A stretch of 64,000 nucleotides of DNA from contig NZ_AYMJ01000018.1 in NCBI RefSeq assembly GCF_000633255.1, positions 310,001-374,000 on the forward strand. The letters are read 5' to 3'. Under the pieces are notes generated by a model. That model was not told the DNA's origin. It saw nothing but the letters and a program-made list of their open reading frames with translations, and ran no database searches. Every line of letters starts with the position of its first letter. Positions within the stretch are counted from its first letter, which is position 1. Source of the DNA: Pseudomonas sp. H1h (GTDB lineage Bacteria > Pseudomonadota > Gammaproteobacteria > Pseudomonadales > Pseudomonadaceae). Position numbers and translations under genes: made by a program. Shown here piece after piece: positions 56,935 through 64,000 of the stretch.

Positions 56935-57768
56935 TTACTGTTTGGGCTGCCAGGCCGTAGAACCCGCTGCCGCCTTGAACTTCGCACGATTCTGCGCGGT
57001 GGCCGGTGGTTCCGAGTCGCCGAAAATCGCTTTGAGCCAGTGCCCATCGGTCGGGTTCGGGAAAATAATGAACTTGCGCCCGAACTGCTCCTTGTCCTCG
57101 GTCATCAGGCTGGTGCGCTGTTTGACGTCTGCAACGTAGTACTTGCGCTTGAAGTCGTTGAGGTTGTCACCGAGCATCACCACCACATCGTAATCCTTGG
57201 CGATCTCCTGTTGACGCGGCTCCTTGTTGGAGCTGTCACGGTAAACCGTCAGGTGTTTCTCGTCGGCCACCGGCAGGTTGTTTTTGCGCAGGTTCGCCAA
57301 GGCGTATTCATAGGTTTTTTCACCCTGGTCGCGGCTGGTGACGTAAAAAATCTCAACGCCTTTGGATTGCGCATAGCTGAGGAAGTCCACCGCACCGGGC
57401 GTGGCAACCGGGCCATTGTCAGCCACCCATTGGTCCCAGGCCGCGTCGTCGAAAAACTCCTTGTCGGCATTAATCATGTAGCCCCAATAGCTGTTGCTGC
57501 TGAGCACGGTGTCGTCGACATCGCTGATGATCGCCAATGGTCTATCGCCCGGCTTGTGCGCCTGCAGCGCTCGATCCAGTTGCATTCGGGCGACGTTGAA
57601 CCCTTGGTAATAAAGCGCCTCGAACTCGGCGGCAGTCTGCTTCCAGGTGACGGCGGCGGTCAGAAGATTCGATGGCGGGCTGGCGGCTTCTTCGGCAAAG
57701 GCGGGAGCGCCATGCAGCATCAGTAGAGAGAGGAACAAGGGGGAGATCTGGTTTATTTTTATTTTCAC
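56935..57768 (-). CDS. Class C acid phosphatase (e(P4)-like, HAD fold)
   Basis: 277 residues. Signal peptide LFLSLLMLHGAPAFA without a lipobox cysteine, so the product should be soluble in the periplasm although Haemophilus e(P4) is a lipoprotein. The HAD motifs are ISDVDDTVLSSNSY (nucleophile and acid Asp), FYVTSRD and VVMLGDNLNDF. It removes phosphate from nucleotides such as NMN or 5'-AMP outside the inner membrane. It begins with GTG 57768, which has AAGGG eight bases upstream. Confidence 0.88.
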   Translation of the reverse strand: MKIKINQISPLFLSLLMLHGAPAFAEEAASPPSNLLTAAVTWKQTAAEFEALYYQGFNVARMQLDRALQAHKPGDRPLAIISDVDDTVLSSNSYWGYMINADKEFFDDAAWDQWVADNGPVATPGAVDFLSYAQSKGVEIFYVTSRDQGEKTYEYALANLRKNNLPVADEKHLTVYRDSSNKEPRQQEIAKDYDVVVMLGDNLNDFKRKYYVADVKQRTSLMTEDKEQFGRKFIIFPNPTDGHWLKAIFGDSEPPATAQNRAKFKAAAGSTAWQPKQ

Positions 57769-58101
57769 GTTTGAGCCCTTAAAACACGGATTGAGCCACT
57801 GCGGCCAATGCTGCCAAGGTGTTCTATCTCAGCCGGGATTCGGGCTCAACGTGGGTGTCGCGTTTGTGGACTAATCGGGCGTAATTCCTGTCATTTGTTT
57901 GTAATAAAGGCTGGAGATGGTGTTCATTTGAGTAGTCGGCAATAGCGTCCATGGTGTGGCCCTCCAATCGAAGCGGACGACGCTGGCGCTGTAGCGTTGG
58001 TCATGTCCAGTGTTTGCATGCGGTGGTTTTCTGCTGTTAATGGCTGACGGCTTTCGCCTGTGGCCGGGGGCAACGGAATCAATCAATCATGCGCCCTGAA
58101 C
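57769..58101. other. 333-bp intergenic region
   Basis: Between the acid phosphatase promoter and the AraC gene stop. No repeat, hairpin or credible ORF noticed; presumably promoter DNA of the phosphatase gene and 3' DNA of the AraC gene. Confidence 0.4.
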
Positions 58102-58878
58102 CTACGGCTCGACAAAGTAACGGCTGGGCACTTCCCCCAGCAATTGCTTGAACACCGTCGCGAAAGCACTTGAACTGCTGTAACCCAACGCCAGGGCGAC
58201 TTGTGTCACCGGCTGACCTTTGCCTAGCTGGACAATCGCTGCGAGCAGGCAGGCTTGCTGTCGCCATTCGATGTAGCTGATCCCGGTATGCAGCCGAAAA
58301 TGCCGGGTGAAGGTCCGGCGACTCATTGCGGCGCGCAGGGCCATTTCGTCGATGCTCACCTCCAGCGAAGGTTGGGCCAGAAACTCACGACAGACCCTCG
58401 CAAGGCGTGGATCTGTCGGCAGCGGGGCATTGAGGGACAGCGCGGGCATGTCGGCAATTTCGTGCAGCAGCAATCCCATCAGGTGGCCGTCACGTCCTTG
58501 AATGGAATATCGCGGGGGCACATCGATGGCCTTCAACAACAACTGGCGCAACAACGGCGAGACGTCCAGCACCTGGCATTGCTCCGGCAGGCCCAGCCGG
58601 CGAGCCGCGTGTTTGCGGATATAGGTGTTGTGCAGGGTGACCGGGCCGCGCATCTGCATGGAGTGGGGGAGTTGCGCCGGAACCCAAATGCCGCGTTGGG
58701 GTGGCACGACCCAGTTGCCGTCATCGGTAAACACGGTGATGACACCACTGGCGGCGTACGCAAACTGACCACGTTGATGGTCATGGCGCGGGAACAGTGC
58801 GCCGTCGGCGTAGTCGCGCGCCGTCACGACGGCATCGCGCGCAATATTCTGATAGGTGTCCTGGATTGTTTCTCGCAT
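58102..58878 (-). CDS. AraC-family regulator with cupin sensor
   Basis: 258 residues. The N-terminal cupin half has HDHQRGQFAYAASGVITVF and WVVPPQRGIWVPAQLPHSM; the C-terminal AraC domain has SIDEMALRAAMSRRTFTRHFRLHTGISYIEWRQQ and VTQVALALGYSSSSAFATVFKQLLG. Divergent from an EamA transporter gene by 108 bases and thus probably its regulator. Confidence 0.88.
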   Translation of the reverse strand: MRETIQDTYQNIARDAVVTARDYADGALFPRHDHQRGQFAYAASGVITVFTDDGNWVVPPQRGIWVPAQLPHSMQMRGPVTLHNTYIRKHAARRLGLPEQCQVLDVSPLLRQLLLKAIDVPPRYSIQGRDGHLMGLLLHEIADMPALSLNAPLPTDPRLARVCREFLAQPSLEVSIDEMALRAAMSRRTFTRHFRLHTGISYIEWRQQACLLAAIVQLGKGQPVTQVALALGYSSSSAFATVFKQLLGEVPSRYFVEP

Positions 58879-58986
58879 GGCCCGATTCTAATGAAAGTTG
58901 GCCTTCCACGGAAAGCAGGCCAGATTGATTACCTGCATATTTCTCTGCACACGAGCATTTCCGCTGTGCGTCGAGAAAGACTGAAT

Positions 58987-59871
58987 ATGCAGAAAAAACA
59001 TGTATTACTCGCCGTGTTGGTAACGGCTGTCTGGGGATTGAATTTCCCCGTGACAAAGCTTGGGCTTGCCGGCATCGACCCGCTGCTATTGACCGCGATG
59101 CGTTTTGCGCTGGCTGCCTTGCCTTGGGTGTTTTTCGTCAAACGGCCGCGCGTTGCCTTGCGCTGGCTGGCCGCATACGGGCTGATTTTTGGCGTGGCGA
59201 TGTGGGCGTTGATCAACGTCGGAATCGCTTGGGGCGTGCCACCCGGCACTGCGTCGCTGCTGATCCAGTGCAGCGCATTTTTCACTTTGGGCTGGGGAGT
59301 GATTTTTTTCGGTGAGCATCTGCGGCGGGCGCAATGGGTCGGGAGCGTGCTGGCAGCCGCAGGGTTGCTCGGGATCGTGGTGAGCAGCCCGGGCGATGCA
59401 TCGAGGGCCGGTGTGGCGCTGGTCATCGGTAGCGCAATGGCATGGAGTATCGGCAACGTTGTGATCAAGGTCTCGAAGGTCCGTGAGATCTTCGCCTTCG
59501 TGGTGTGGGCCAGCCTGTTTCCGCCGATTCCGCTGCTGTTGCTGACGTGGCTGTTGCATGGCTCGGCGCCGTTCAGTGCGCTGCCTTCACAGTTCAATGC
59601 AATGACCTTGTTTTCACTGGCTTTCCAGGTCTACGCCGCGACGCATTTCAGTTACTGGGGCTGGAACCTGTTGTTGCGTGAATACCCGATGTCGCGGGTA
59701 GCACCGTTGTCACTGTTGATTCCGGTGTTTGGCATCTTCAGTTCGATGGTGGTCCTCGGCCAGCATCCAGGTGCCACTGATTGGCTGTTGATCATGCTGG
59801 TGCTGTTGGCGATCGCCATAAGTTCGGGGCATTTGCAGGTATTGGCGTTGCGCCTGAACGGCGGCAGATGA
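58987..59871 (+). CDS. EamA/DMT-family transporter
   Basis: 294 residues, ten helices in two EamA repeats (VLVTAVWGLNFPVTKLGLAG, and the second from about residue 148). Inner-membrane exporter of an amino acid or small metabolite; the specific ligand is unknown. ATG 58987 begins the first helix; the open frame upstream crosses the divergent AraC promoter and is not used. Confidence 0.85.
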   Translation: MQKKHVLLAVLVTAVWGLNFPVTKLGLAGIDPLLLTAMRFALAALPWVFFVKRPRVALRWLAAYGLIFGVAMWALINVGIAWGVPPGTASLLIQCSAFFTLGWGVIFFGEHLRRAQWVGSVLAAAGLLGIVVSSPGDASRAGVALVIGSAMAWSIGNVVIKVSKVREIFAFVVWASLFPPIPLLLLTWLLHGSAPFSALPSQFNAMTLFSLAFQVYAATHFSYWGWNLLLREYPMSRVAPLSLLIPVFGIFSSMVVLGQHPGATDWLLIMLVLLAIAISSGHLQVLALRLNGGR

Positions 59872-59981
59872 GGTGCCAGGTGGATCGGGTTTCGAGGCCT
59901 TGGCACGTTGCGGCAAGAGCCTGGGCAGAGAGTGGCTGGTGCGTAGCCTTGAGCACGCACCCTGCCTGATGGATATCCCGC

Positions 59982-61127
59982 TCAAAGCGCCGCATAGACC
60001 AGCGATGATAGCCGGCCAGGGCGCGGATCAATCATCGAATGGCTGCCCGAGGTCGTGGTAACGAAACCAAAGCTCACTTGCTTTTCGGGGTCGGCGAAAC
60101 TTATCGGGCCACCCAGGCCGATATGACCAAAGGTGTCCGGGCCCATGGCGTGGGAAGCTGTCGGGTCGATTTGCTGTTCCAGCATGCAGCCTAATCCATA
60201 ACGCATCGGGCGCATCCATACCCGATCCATGCCATGACTGTGCTCTTGAGTGAATTCGCTGAGCAGTTCGCGACCGATAAAGCGTCCGGCCAGCAACGCG
60301 CTGTAGAAACCGGCGAGGCCATGAGCGGTGCCGTGACCACACACAGCCGGCTGACGGTAGGCCCACCAGCGAGGATCACTGGTTCGTCGAGGCACCATCC
60401 CGGGGTTGGTGAATGCGAGTGTCGCGACATGTGCTGGCTGGTTTTTCAGCACGGTTCGCAAGGCTTGCGAGTACGGATCACCAACGCGTCCCGTGGCACT
60501 GTCGAAACGAGCAATTCGATGAAAGTCCTGGTCGTCCACGCCAAGGTGAACGTCGAGTTCATGGGGGTCCAGAATCTCTTCGTGGATGAAGACACAGGGA
60601 TCTCGTCCGTCCACCCGACGAATCAACTCACCAAGAATCCAGCCAAAGGTGGTGGTGCCGTACCCCAGGTCTGTTCCTGCTTCCCACCAGAGCGACTCGG
60701 CCGCGAGGATCCGCACCATATGCTCCCAGTCATACATCATGGGGTTATGGTCGGGTGCGCGCAGCGCCGGCAGGCCCGCAGTGTGGTTCATCACCTGACG
60801 CAGGGTGACCCTGGCTTTGCCGTTTTGGGCAAACTCCGGCCAGTAGCGGGCCACAGGCGCATCCAGTTCGAGCTTGCCGGCCTCGACCAACATCAGAATG
60901 GCCACCGCAACATAGGGTTTTACAACGCAAAAGGTATTGGCCAGCGTATCGCGGGCCCAGGGCTTCTTGCCCTCCTGATCGGCCATGCCGGCCCACAGGT
61001 CTACAACCATTTCTCCGCCGACCTGCACGCAGAGCCCGGCCCCGCGCTCTTGAGGATCATCAAACATGTCTTCGAAGGCTTGCTTGACCGCTTCGAACTG
61101 CTTGGCACACATCCCTTGCGCTTTCAT
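59982..61127 (-). CDS. Beta-lactamase-fold (EstB-like) hydrolase with Cys at the nucleophile position
   Basis: 381 residues of the serine beta-lactamase/penicillin-binding-protein superfamily, EstB branch. The S-x-x-K box reads TFCVVK, so Cys67 replaces the usual Ser and Lys70 is kept. The Tyr motif is DLGYGTTTFGWILGELIRRVDG, and GHIGLGGPISFADPEKQVSFGFV supplies the third motif. A Cys there would give an altered or very weak esterase/amidase. No signal peptide. ATG 61127 is fixed by AGGAGG nine bases upstream; an earlier ATG at 61163 overlaps a palindrome. It follows a fatty-acid desaturase gene by 55 bases and is probably cotranscribed. Confidence 0.83.
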   Translation of the reverse strand: MKAQGMCAKQFEAVKQAFEDMFDDPQERGAGLCVQVGGEMVVDLWAGMADQEGKKPWARDTLANTFCVVKPYVAVAILMLVEAGKLELDAPVARYWPEFAQNGKARVTLRQVMNHTAGLPALRAPDHNPMMYDWEHMVRILAAESLWWEAGTDLGYGTTTFGWILGELIRRVDGRDPCVFIHEEILDPHELDVHLGVDDQDFHRIARFDSATGRVGDPYSQALRTVLKNQPAHVATLAFTNPGMVPRRTSDPRWWAYRQPAVCGHGTAHGLAGFYSALLAGRFIGRELLSEFTQEHSHGMDRVWMRPMRYGLGCMLEQQIDPTASHAMGPDTFGHIGLGGPISFADPEKQVSFGFVTTTSGSHSMIDPRPGRLSSLVYAAL

Positions 61128-61144
61128 CCCTCGAGTTCCTCCTA

Positions 61145-61160
61145 TTTGAAGTGCTTCAAA
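61145..61160. promoter_or_regulatory. 16-bp palindrome between desaturase and hydrolase genes
   Basis: TTTGAAG-TG-CTTCAAA, 7-bp perfect arms. It may be an operator for an internal promoter or a small hairpin before the AGGAGG site of the hydrolase. Confidence 0.45.
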
Positions 61161-61182
61161 CAATTAGTGTTTGTTGGGAAAT

Positions 61183-62250
61183 TCACCCCCGCGACCGAGT
61201 GTGAGAGTGATCCATGGAGAAGCGGTTCGCACGCTTGTAGGTGCCGAAGTCATTGAATCTGACACCTGCCTCGGCCATGACTTTATGAGCATAAGGTGCC
61301 GTCATCTGACGAAGATAGAACGGGTCTCTCACCACGAAGTGGTGAATGCTGTGAGTGCTGCCAAAGTTGAAACAGAACAGCTGAAACGGCCACAACCACC
61401 AAGGATTCATTACTTGGGTTTGTTGTAGCGCATTGCGTGGGGCAACATCGCCGTAGTAGTGCATGTTTGAGCTTATAAAGAACAGGCAGAACTGCCGTAT
61501 CATGTTTGGGGCGATCAGAATAACAACTACGCTATTGATGATGTTCATTAACGTCAGCGTCGCAGCAGAGCTATGGATTTCCTGTCCAATGATCGAGCCA
61601 AGCCAGACATACAGATGGTAGCCGAGGAACAGATACCAGCATCCCCAATATAAAAGACCGAACGGTGTATTGAGGCGGATAATCTTGCCCAACAATTTTA
61701 CCTTTTGCCGCCATCCCGGAGCAAAAACCGCATTTAGAAAACCAAATACAAATCCATCCATCAGTTTCAATAACCGAAGTATTCCCCACGGATTGCCACT
61801 GGTGGTTATCCAGGCCTCGACATCCGTGTCGGTTCCGGATTCCTTGTGATGATGAAAGTGCAAATTGCGCCTTAGCCACGGACTGGGCATTCCCGGCCGG
61901 GCCAGCCAGCACAAAAACATCATGGCATTGTGCGCAAGCGGCTGTTTTCTGAAGTAAAGACGATGAATCAAATCATGCTCGATTTCATGAATGAACGAAG
62001 TCAGCAGCGCATTGACCAGAATACACAGCCATCCGGGGATAAGACCCTCCAGATAGAGGCCACCCGTGACGACCATCCCTATCAGGGAAAGCGCCATGAC
62101 GCTCGCACCAAGAGCATTCTGATACTGCAGGACCGGATAACGCTCACGTAGATAATTGCCATGTTCGGTAATGCGCCTGGTTACATTCTCGATCTTTTCC
62201 TGATCGGTATCAGGGCGTTCAAGTGGGCTGGTGTTTTCCATGACATTCAT
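61183..62250 (-). CDS. Membrane fatty-acid desaturase
   Basis: 355 residues. All three histidine boxes of the di-iron membrane desaturases are present: HEIEHDLIH (88-96), HFHHH (131-135) and HSIHH (300-304). Hydrophobic pairs flank them (about 48-90 and 195-262). It should introduce a double bond into, or hydroxylate, an acyl chain in the inner membrane. Codon use is more AT-rich than most of the window, and the gene is divergent from a recombinase homologue, which suggests acquisition. GAGGA lies upstream of ATG 62250. The downstream hydrolase may act on the same lipid. Confidence 0.87.
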   Translation of the reverse strand: MNVMENTSPLERPDTDQEKIENVTRRITEHGNYLRERYPVLQYQNALGASVMALSLIGMVVTGGLYLEGLIPGWLCILVNALLTSFIHEIEHDLIHRLYFRKQPLAHNAMMFLCWLARPGMPSPWLRRNLHFHHHKESGTDTDVEAWITTSGNPWGILRLLKLMDGFVFGFLNAVFAPGWRQKVKLLGKIIRLNTPFGLLYWGCWYLFLGYHLYVWLGSIIGQEIHSSAATLTLMNIINSVVVILIAPNMIRQFCLFFISSNMHYYGDVAPRNALQQTQVMNPWWLWPFQLFCFNFGSTHSIHHFVVRDPFYLRQMTAPYAHKVMAEAGVRFNDFGTYKRANRFSMDHSHTRSRG

Positions 62251-62570
62251 TTATTCATCCTCTGTTTGCGCCGGGGAGTTACCCGTCCCGTCAAGCCGGT
62301 CACGTCAATTGTTCGAGCGATAAAACAACAGGTGCTAAAAAACACCGCGCAAAGTGCGTGCGCGCTATTCAATAAGTGCCAAATCGACGGCATTCCAAAA
62401 AGCTTGCTAGAATCATTTCGGGTTTTGAAATGATAAGGCAAGTACCCGTCTTTGCAACTGTGTATTTTGGGTGGGTCAAGTGTTACAGGTGTTGTGTAAT
62501 TATTTGATTATTTAGTTACAGTTTGTACAAATATAAAATGCATGCGTACAAGTATTGCCAAGGAGGCACC
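62251..62570. other. AT-rich 320-bp divergent promoter region
   Basis: Holds the promoters of the desaturase and recombinase-like genes. It contains GTTACAG twice in direct orientation 33 bases apart (62482 and 62515), the palindrome TTGTACAA (62523-62530) and an AT-rich TATAAAAT. No credible gene; a 49-codon minus-strand frame ends on the desaturase ATG but lacks a ribosome site. Confidence 0.5.
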
Positions 62571-63134
62571 ATGAGATTGCACCGCATAAAATATTTCCGG
62601 CTGTCTCTACAACCGTCCGAGGACAACACAGAGAAAATCAGCCGTCATGATGTATTTGACGCAATGTTTTTCGATGAGCTTGCCGACAATTCCGTGAATC
62701 GCGCAGGCCTTCAAAGGCTGATTCGCTACGTGCAATGCGGGGACACCGTGGTGGTGGACAGCATGGCATCGCTCACCTCCAGCACCGAACAGTTGTGCAG
62801 CATCATTCGGCAGATGATGGAAAAACAGGTAACGCTCGAGTTTCTGAATGAAAACCTGATTTTTCGCCATGACTGTCTTGAAGTGGTGGAGCCCATCATT
62901 GCCGTCATGGAGCAGCTCGCAGAGTTCGAGCGTGCGGCGACCAGGGAAAAACAGGCCGCAGGAATTGCTAGCGCAAAGAGTCGGGGGTCCTACAGAGGCC
63001 GCAAGAAAAAACTGTCTGACAGTCAGGTTGTCAGTTTGATTGGCCGAGCCAGCAACGGGGAAAGCAAATCCAGATTGGCACGTGATTTTGATATCAGTCG
63101 TCAGACGCTTTATCGGTACTTGAAACCTACCTAG
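62571..63134 (+). CDS. Serine-recombinase (resolvase/invertase) homologue lacking active-site arginines
   Basis: 187 residues, resolvase length. The catalytic-serine motif is KYFRLSLQ with Ser12 and Arg10; the core GDTVVVDSMASLTSSTEQL aligns with the usual GDxLVVxxLDRLGRSxxxL, so both arginines of the D-R-L-G/A-R motif read as Ser. AEFERAATREKQAAGIASAKSRGSYRGRKKKL is the normal E-helix, and LARDFDISRQTLYRYLK the C-terminal HTH. It should bind DNA, but cleavage activity is doubtful. ATG 62571 follows AAGGAGG. Divergent from the desaturase gene, which it might regulate. Confidence 0.82.
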   Translation: MRLHRIKYFRLSLQPSEDNTEKISRHDVFDAMFFDELADNSVNRAGLQRLIRYVQCGDTVVVDSMASLTSSTEQLCSIIRQMMEKQVTLEFLNENLIFRHDCLEVVEPIIAVMEQLAEFERAATREKQAAGIASAKSRGSYRGRKKKLSDSQVVSLIGRASNGESKSRLARDFDISRQTLYRYLKPT

Positions 63135-63180
63135 AGTCTTTTCGGCAAAGCGGGCCATTCATCAACCCGGCTTCGGAAAC

Positions 63181-63210
63181 TAGCTAAGCAAGTTAGCTAT
63201 ATGTTAGCTT
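63181..63210. promoter_or_regulatory. Candidate MarR operator and promoter
   Basis: TAGCTAA-GCAAG-TTAGCTA (63181-63199), 7-bp perfect arms, followed by a second GTTAGCT at 63203-63209. Lies 50-78 bases before the MarR start. Confidence 0.6.
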
Positions 63211-63258
63211 GGCTTTTCTCATCACGATCAGCCTCGAAATTCTGGATAGCCGCTAAGC

Positions 63259-63771
63259 ATGAAGTCACCTTCACCCCCCGCCGAAGACCCACGCAATCTG
63301 CAAATCGCCAGCGACACCGTCGGCCAGCAGCTGCAGCAGATCGCTATCCTGACCCGAAAATCGGCGAGCCATCTGGGCATGGCCCTGGGCATCAATCAGA
63401 CCGACATGGCCGCGCTGGAGCACTTGATCACGGACGGACCGCTGCCGCCCACCGAGCTTGCAGCGCGGCTTTCTGTGACCACCGCAGGCATTACTCAAGT
63501 CATCGACCGACTGGAGCGCGCCGGGCATGTGGTCCGTGAGCGCCAGCTCGATGACAAGCGTCGGGTGCTGGTCTGTCCCGTAGCCGAGTCGGTGGCGCAG
63601 GCTTATCGGCATGTCGCGCCAATGCTCAATGGCCTGAGCGCTGTGCTCGGCGCGCTCGAAGGGCGGGAGCGCGCGGTGGTCGAGGGGTTTCTCGGGCAGG
63701 TGATCGAGGTCTACCGCAGCACCTTGCCCGGTAGCGCTGATCCTGACGCTGAACAGCAGGGCGCGCGATGA
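63259..63771 (+). CDS. MarR-family regulator
   Basis: 170 residues. Winged helix LPPTELAARLSVTTAGITQVIDRLERAGHVVRERQLDDKRRVLVCPVAES (about 75-115). It overlaps a flavin monooxygenase gene by ATGA, and an operator-like palindrome precedes it, so it probably autoregulates the operon and releases DNA on binding the monooxygenase substrate or a phenolic. Confidence 0.88.
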   Translation: MKSPSPPAEDPRNLQIASDTVGQQLQQIAILTRKSASHLGMALGINQTDMAALEHLITDGPLPPTELAARLSVTTAGITQVIDRLERAGHVVRERQLDDKRRVLVCPVAESVAQAYRHVAPMLNGLSAVLGALEGRERAVVEGFLGQVIEVYRSTLPGSADPDAEQQGAR

Positions 63772-64000
63772 AAGCAAAAAAAGTGCTGGTGAGCGGAGCA
63801 AGCATCGCCGGGCCTGCCCTGGCCTATTGGCTGTCCCGGCAGGGCATGGACGTCACCGTGGTCGAGAGGGCGCCGGCGTTTCGCGATGGCGGGCAGACGA
63901 TCGACGTGCGGGGTGCCGGTCGTATCGTCGTTCAGCGTATGGGGCTTGAGGGCCAGATCCGGGCGAACACGACCCATGAGCAGGGCATCGCCTTTGTTGA
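63768..64000 (+). CDS. FAD-dependent aromatic monooxygenase, 5' part
   Basis: The window ends after 77 codons. VLVSGASIAGPALAYWLSRQGMDVTVVERAP is the N-terminal FAD Rossmann motif (GxSIAG form) and GQTIDVRGAGRIVVQRMGL follows as in TetX/PHBH-like hydroxylases. It probably hydroxylates an aromatic or antibiotic-like compound. Translationally coupled to the MarR gene. Confidence 0.82.
   Translation, partial: MKAKKVLVSGASIAGPALAYWLSRQGMDVTVVERAPAFRDGGQTIDVRGAGRIVVQRMGLEGQIRANTTHEQGIAFV

Noticed and set aside
62247..62393. 49-codon minus-strand frame overlapping the desaturase ATG (ATGA)
   Set aside because: No ribosome site, Cys-rich unlikely composition and no resemblance; the overlap is probably chance in AT-rich DNA.

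Overview
The window is a 64-kb stretch of high-GC proteobacterial chromosome that reads as a member of the Pseudomonas fluorescens group. The support is direct: at least seven paired copies of the pseudomonad REP element (GTGGGAGCGGGCTTGCTCGC / GTAGGAGTGAGCCTGCTCGC and their complements) lie only between genes, LysR-type regulators are abundant, and several gene pairs (sad/ptrR, ydiJ with a LysR gene, DUF1842/DUF1843 with a radical SAM enzyme) are of types I associate with this group. No rRNA, tRNA, CRISPR array, transposase or complete prophage was seen. The window opens in intergenic DNA and ends inside a flavin monooxygenase gene.

Layout. 0-3 kb: a small coiled-coil protein, a small lipoprotein, and an Rrf2 regulator divergent from an NDH-2-like flavoprotein, with two matching dyad sites between them. 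3.3-7.8 kb: an operon of a formaldehyde-activating-enzyme homologue, an aldo/keto reductase, an aldehyde dehydrogenase and an MFS transporter that is broken by one in-frame amber codon. 8-17.4 kb: a catabolic cluster (LysR, porin, LysR, aldehyde dehydrogenase, MFS transporter, enolase-superfamily enzyme, GMC oxidoreductase); a block of about 55 bp is shared by the porin and aldehyde dehydrogenase promoters. 17.5-18.3 kb: a two-gene, AT-richer insert. 18.3-31.4 kb: LysR/ydiJ, two PqiA halves without an MCE partner, DUF1624 membrane protein, LysR/DHA2 efflux pump, sad/ptrR, M24 protein, di-Mop protein. 31.4-38.5 kb: GST, then NCS1 permease, LysR, ArgE-like amidohydrolase, DUF1028 protein, RidA-like protein and flavin monooxygenase, which looks like one nitrogen-compound catabolic unit.

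38.8-42.7 kb is the most unusual part: a radical SAM/SPASM enzyme preceded on the same strand by three proteins that each carry a DUF1843 (GDL-motif) module, two of them fused to DUF1842, and a well-placed 29-codon ORF. This resembles a peptide-modification (RiPP-like) locus whose substrate module has been amplified and fused to larger proteins. 42.7-59.9 kb holds single-gene functions: LprI-like protein, TonB receptor, methyltransferase, AraC regulators, a thioesterase/GGDEF pair, alcohol dehydrogenases, a MarR-GNAT fusion, a TetR/O-methyltransferase pair, an acid phosphatase and an EamA transporter.

60-63.2 kb is a likely horizontally acquired patch: an AT-richer fatty-acid desaturase and a beta-lactamase-fold hydrolase whose nucleophile serine reads as cysteine, divergent from a serine-recombinase homologue lacking the usual active-site arginines. 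The end is a MarR/flavin-monooxygenase operon with a clear operator-like palindrome.
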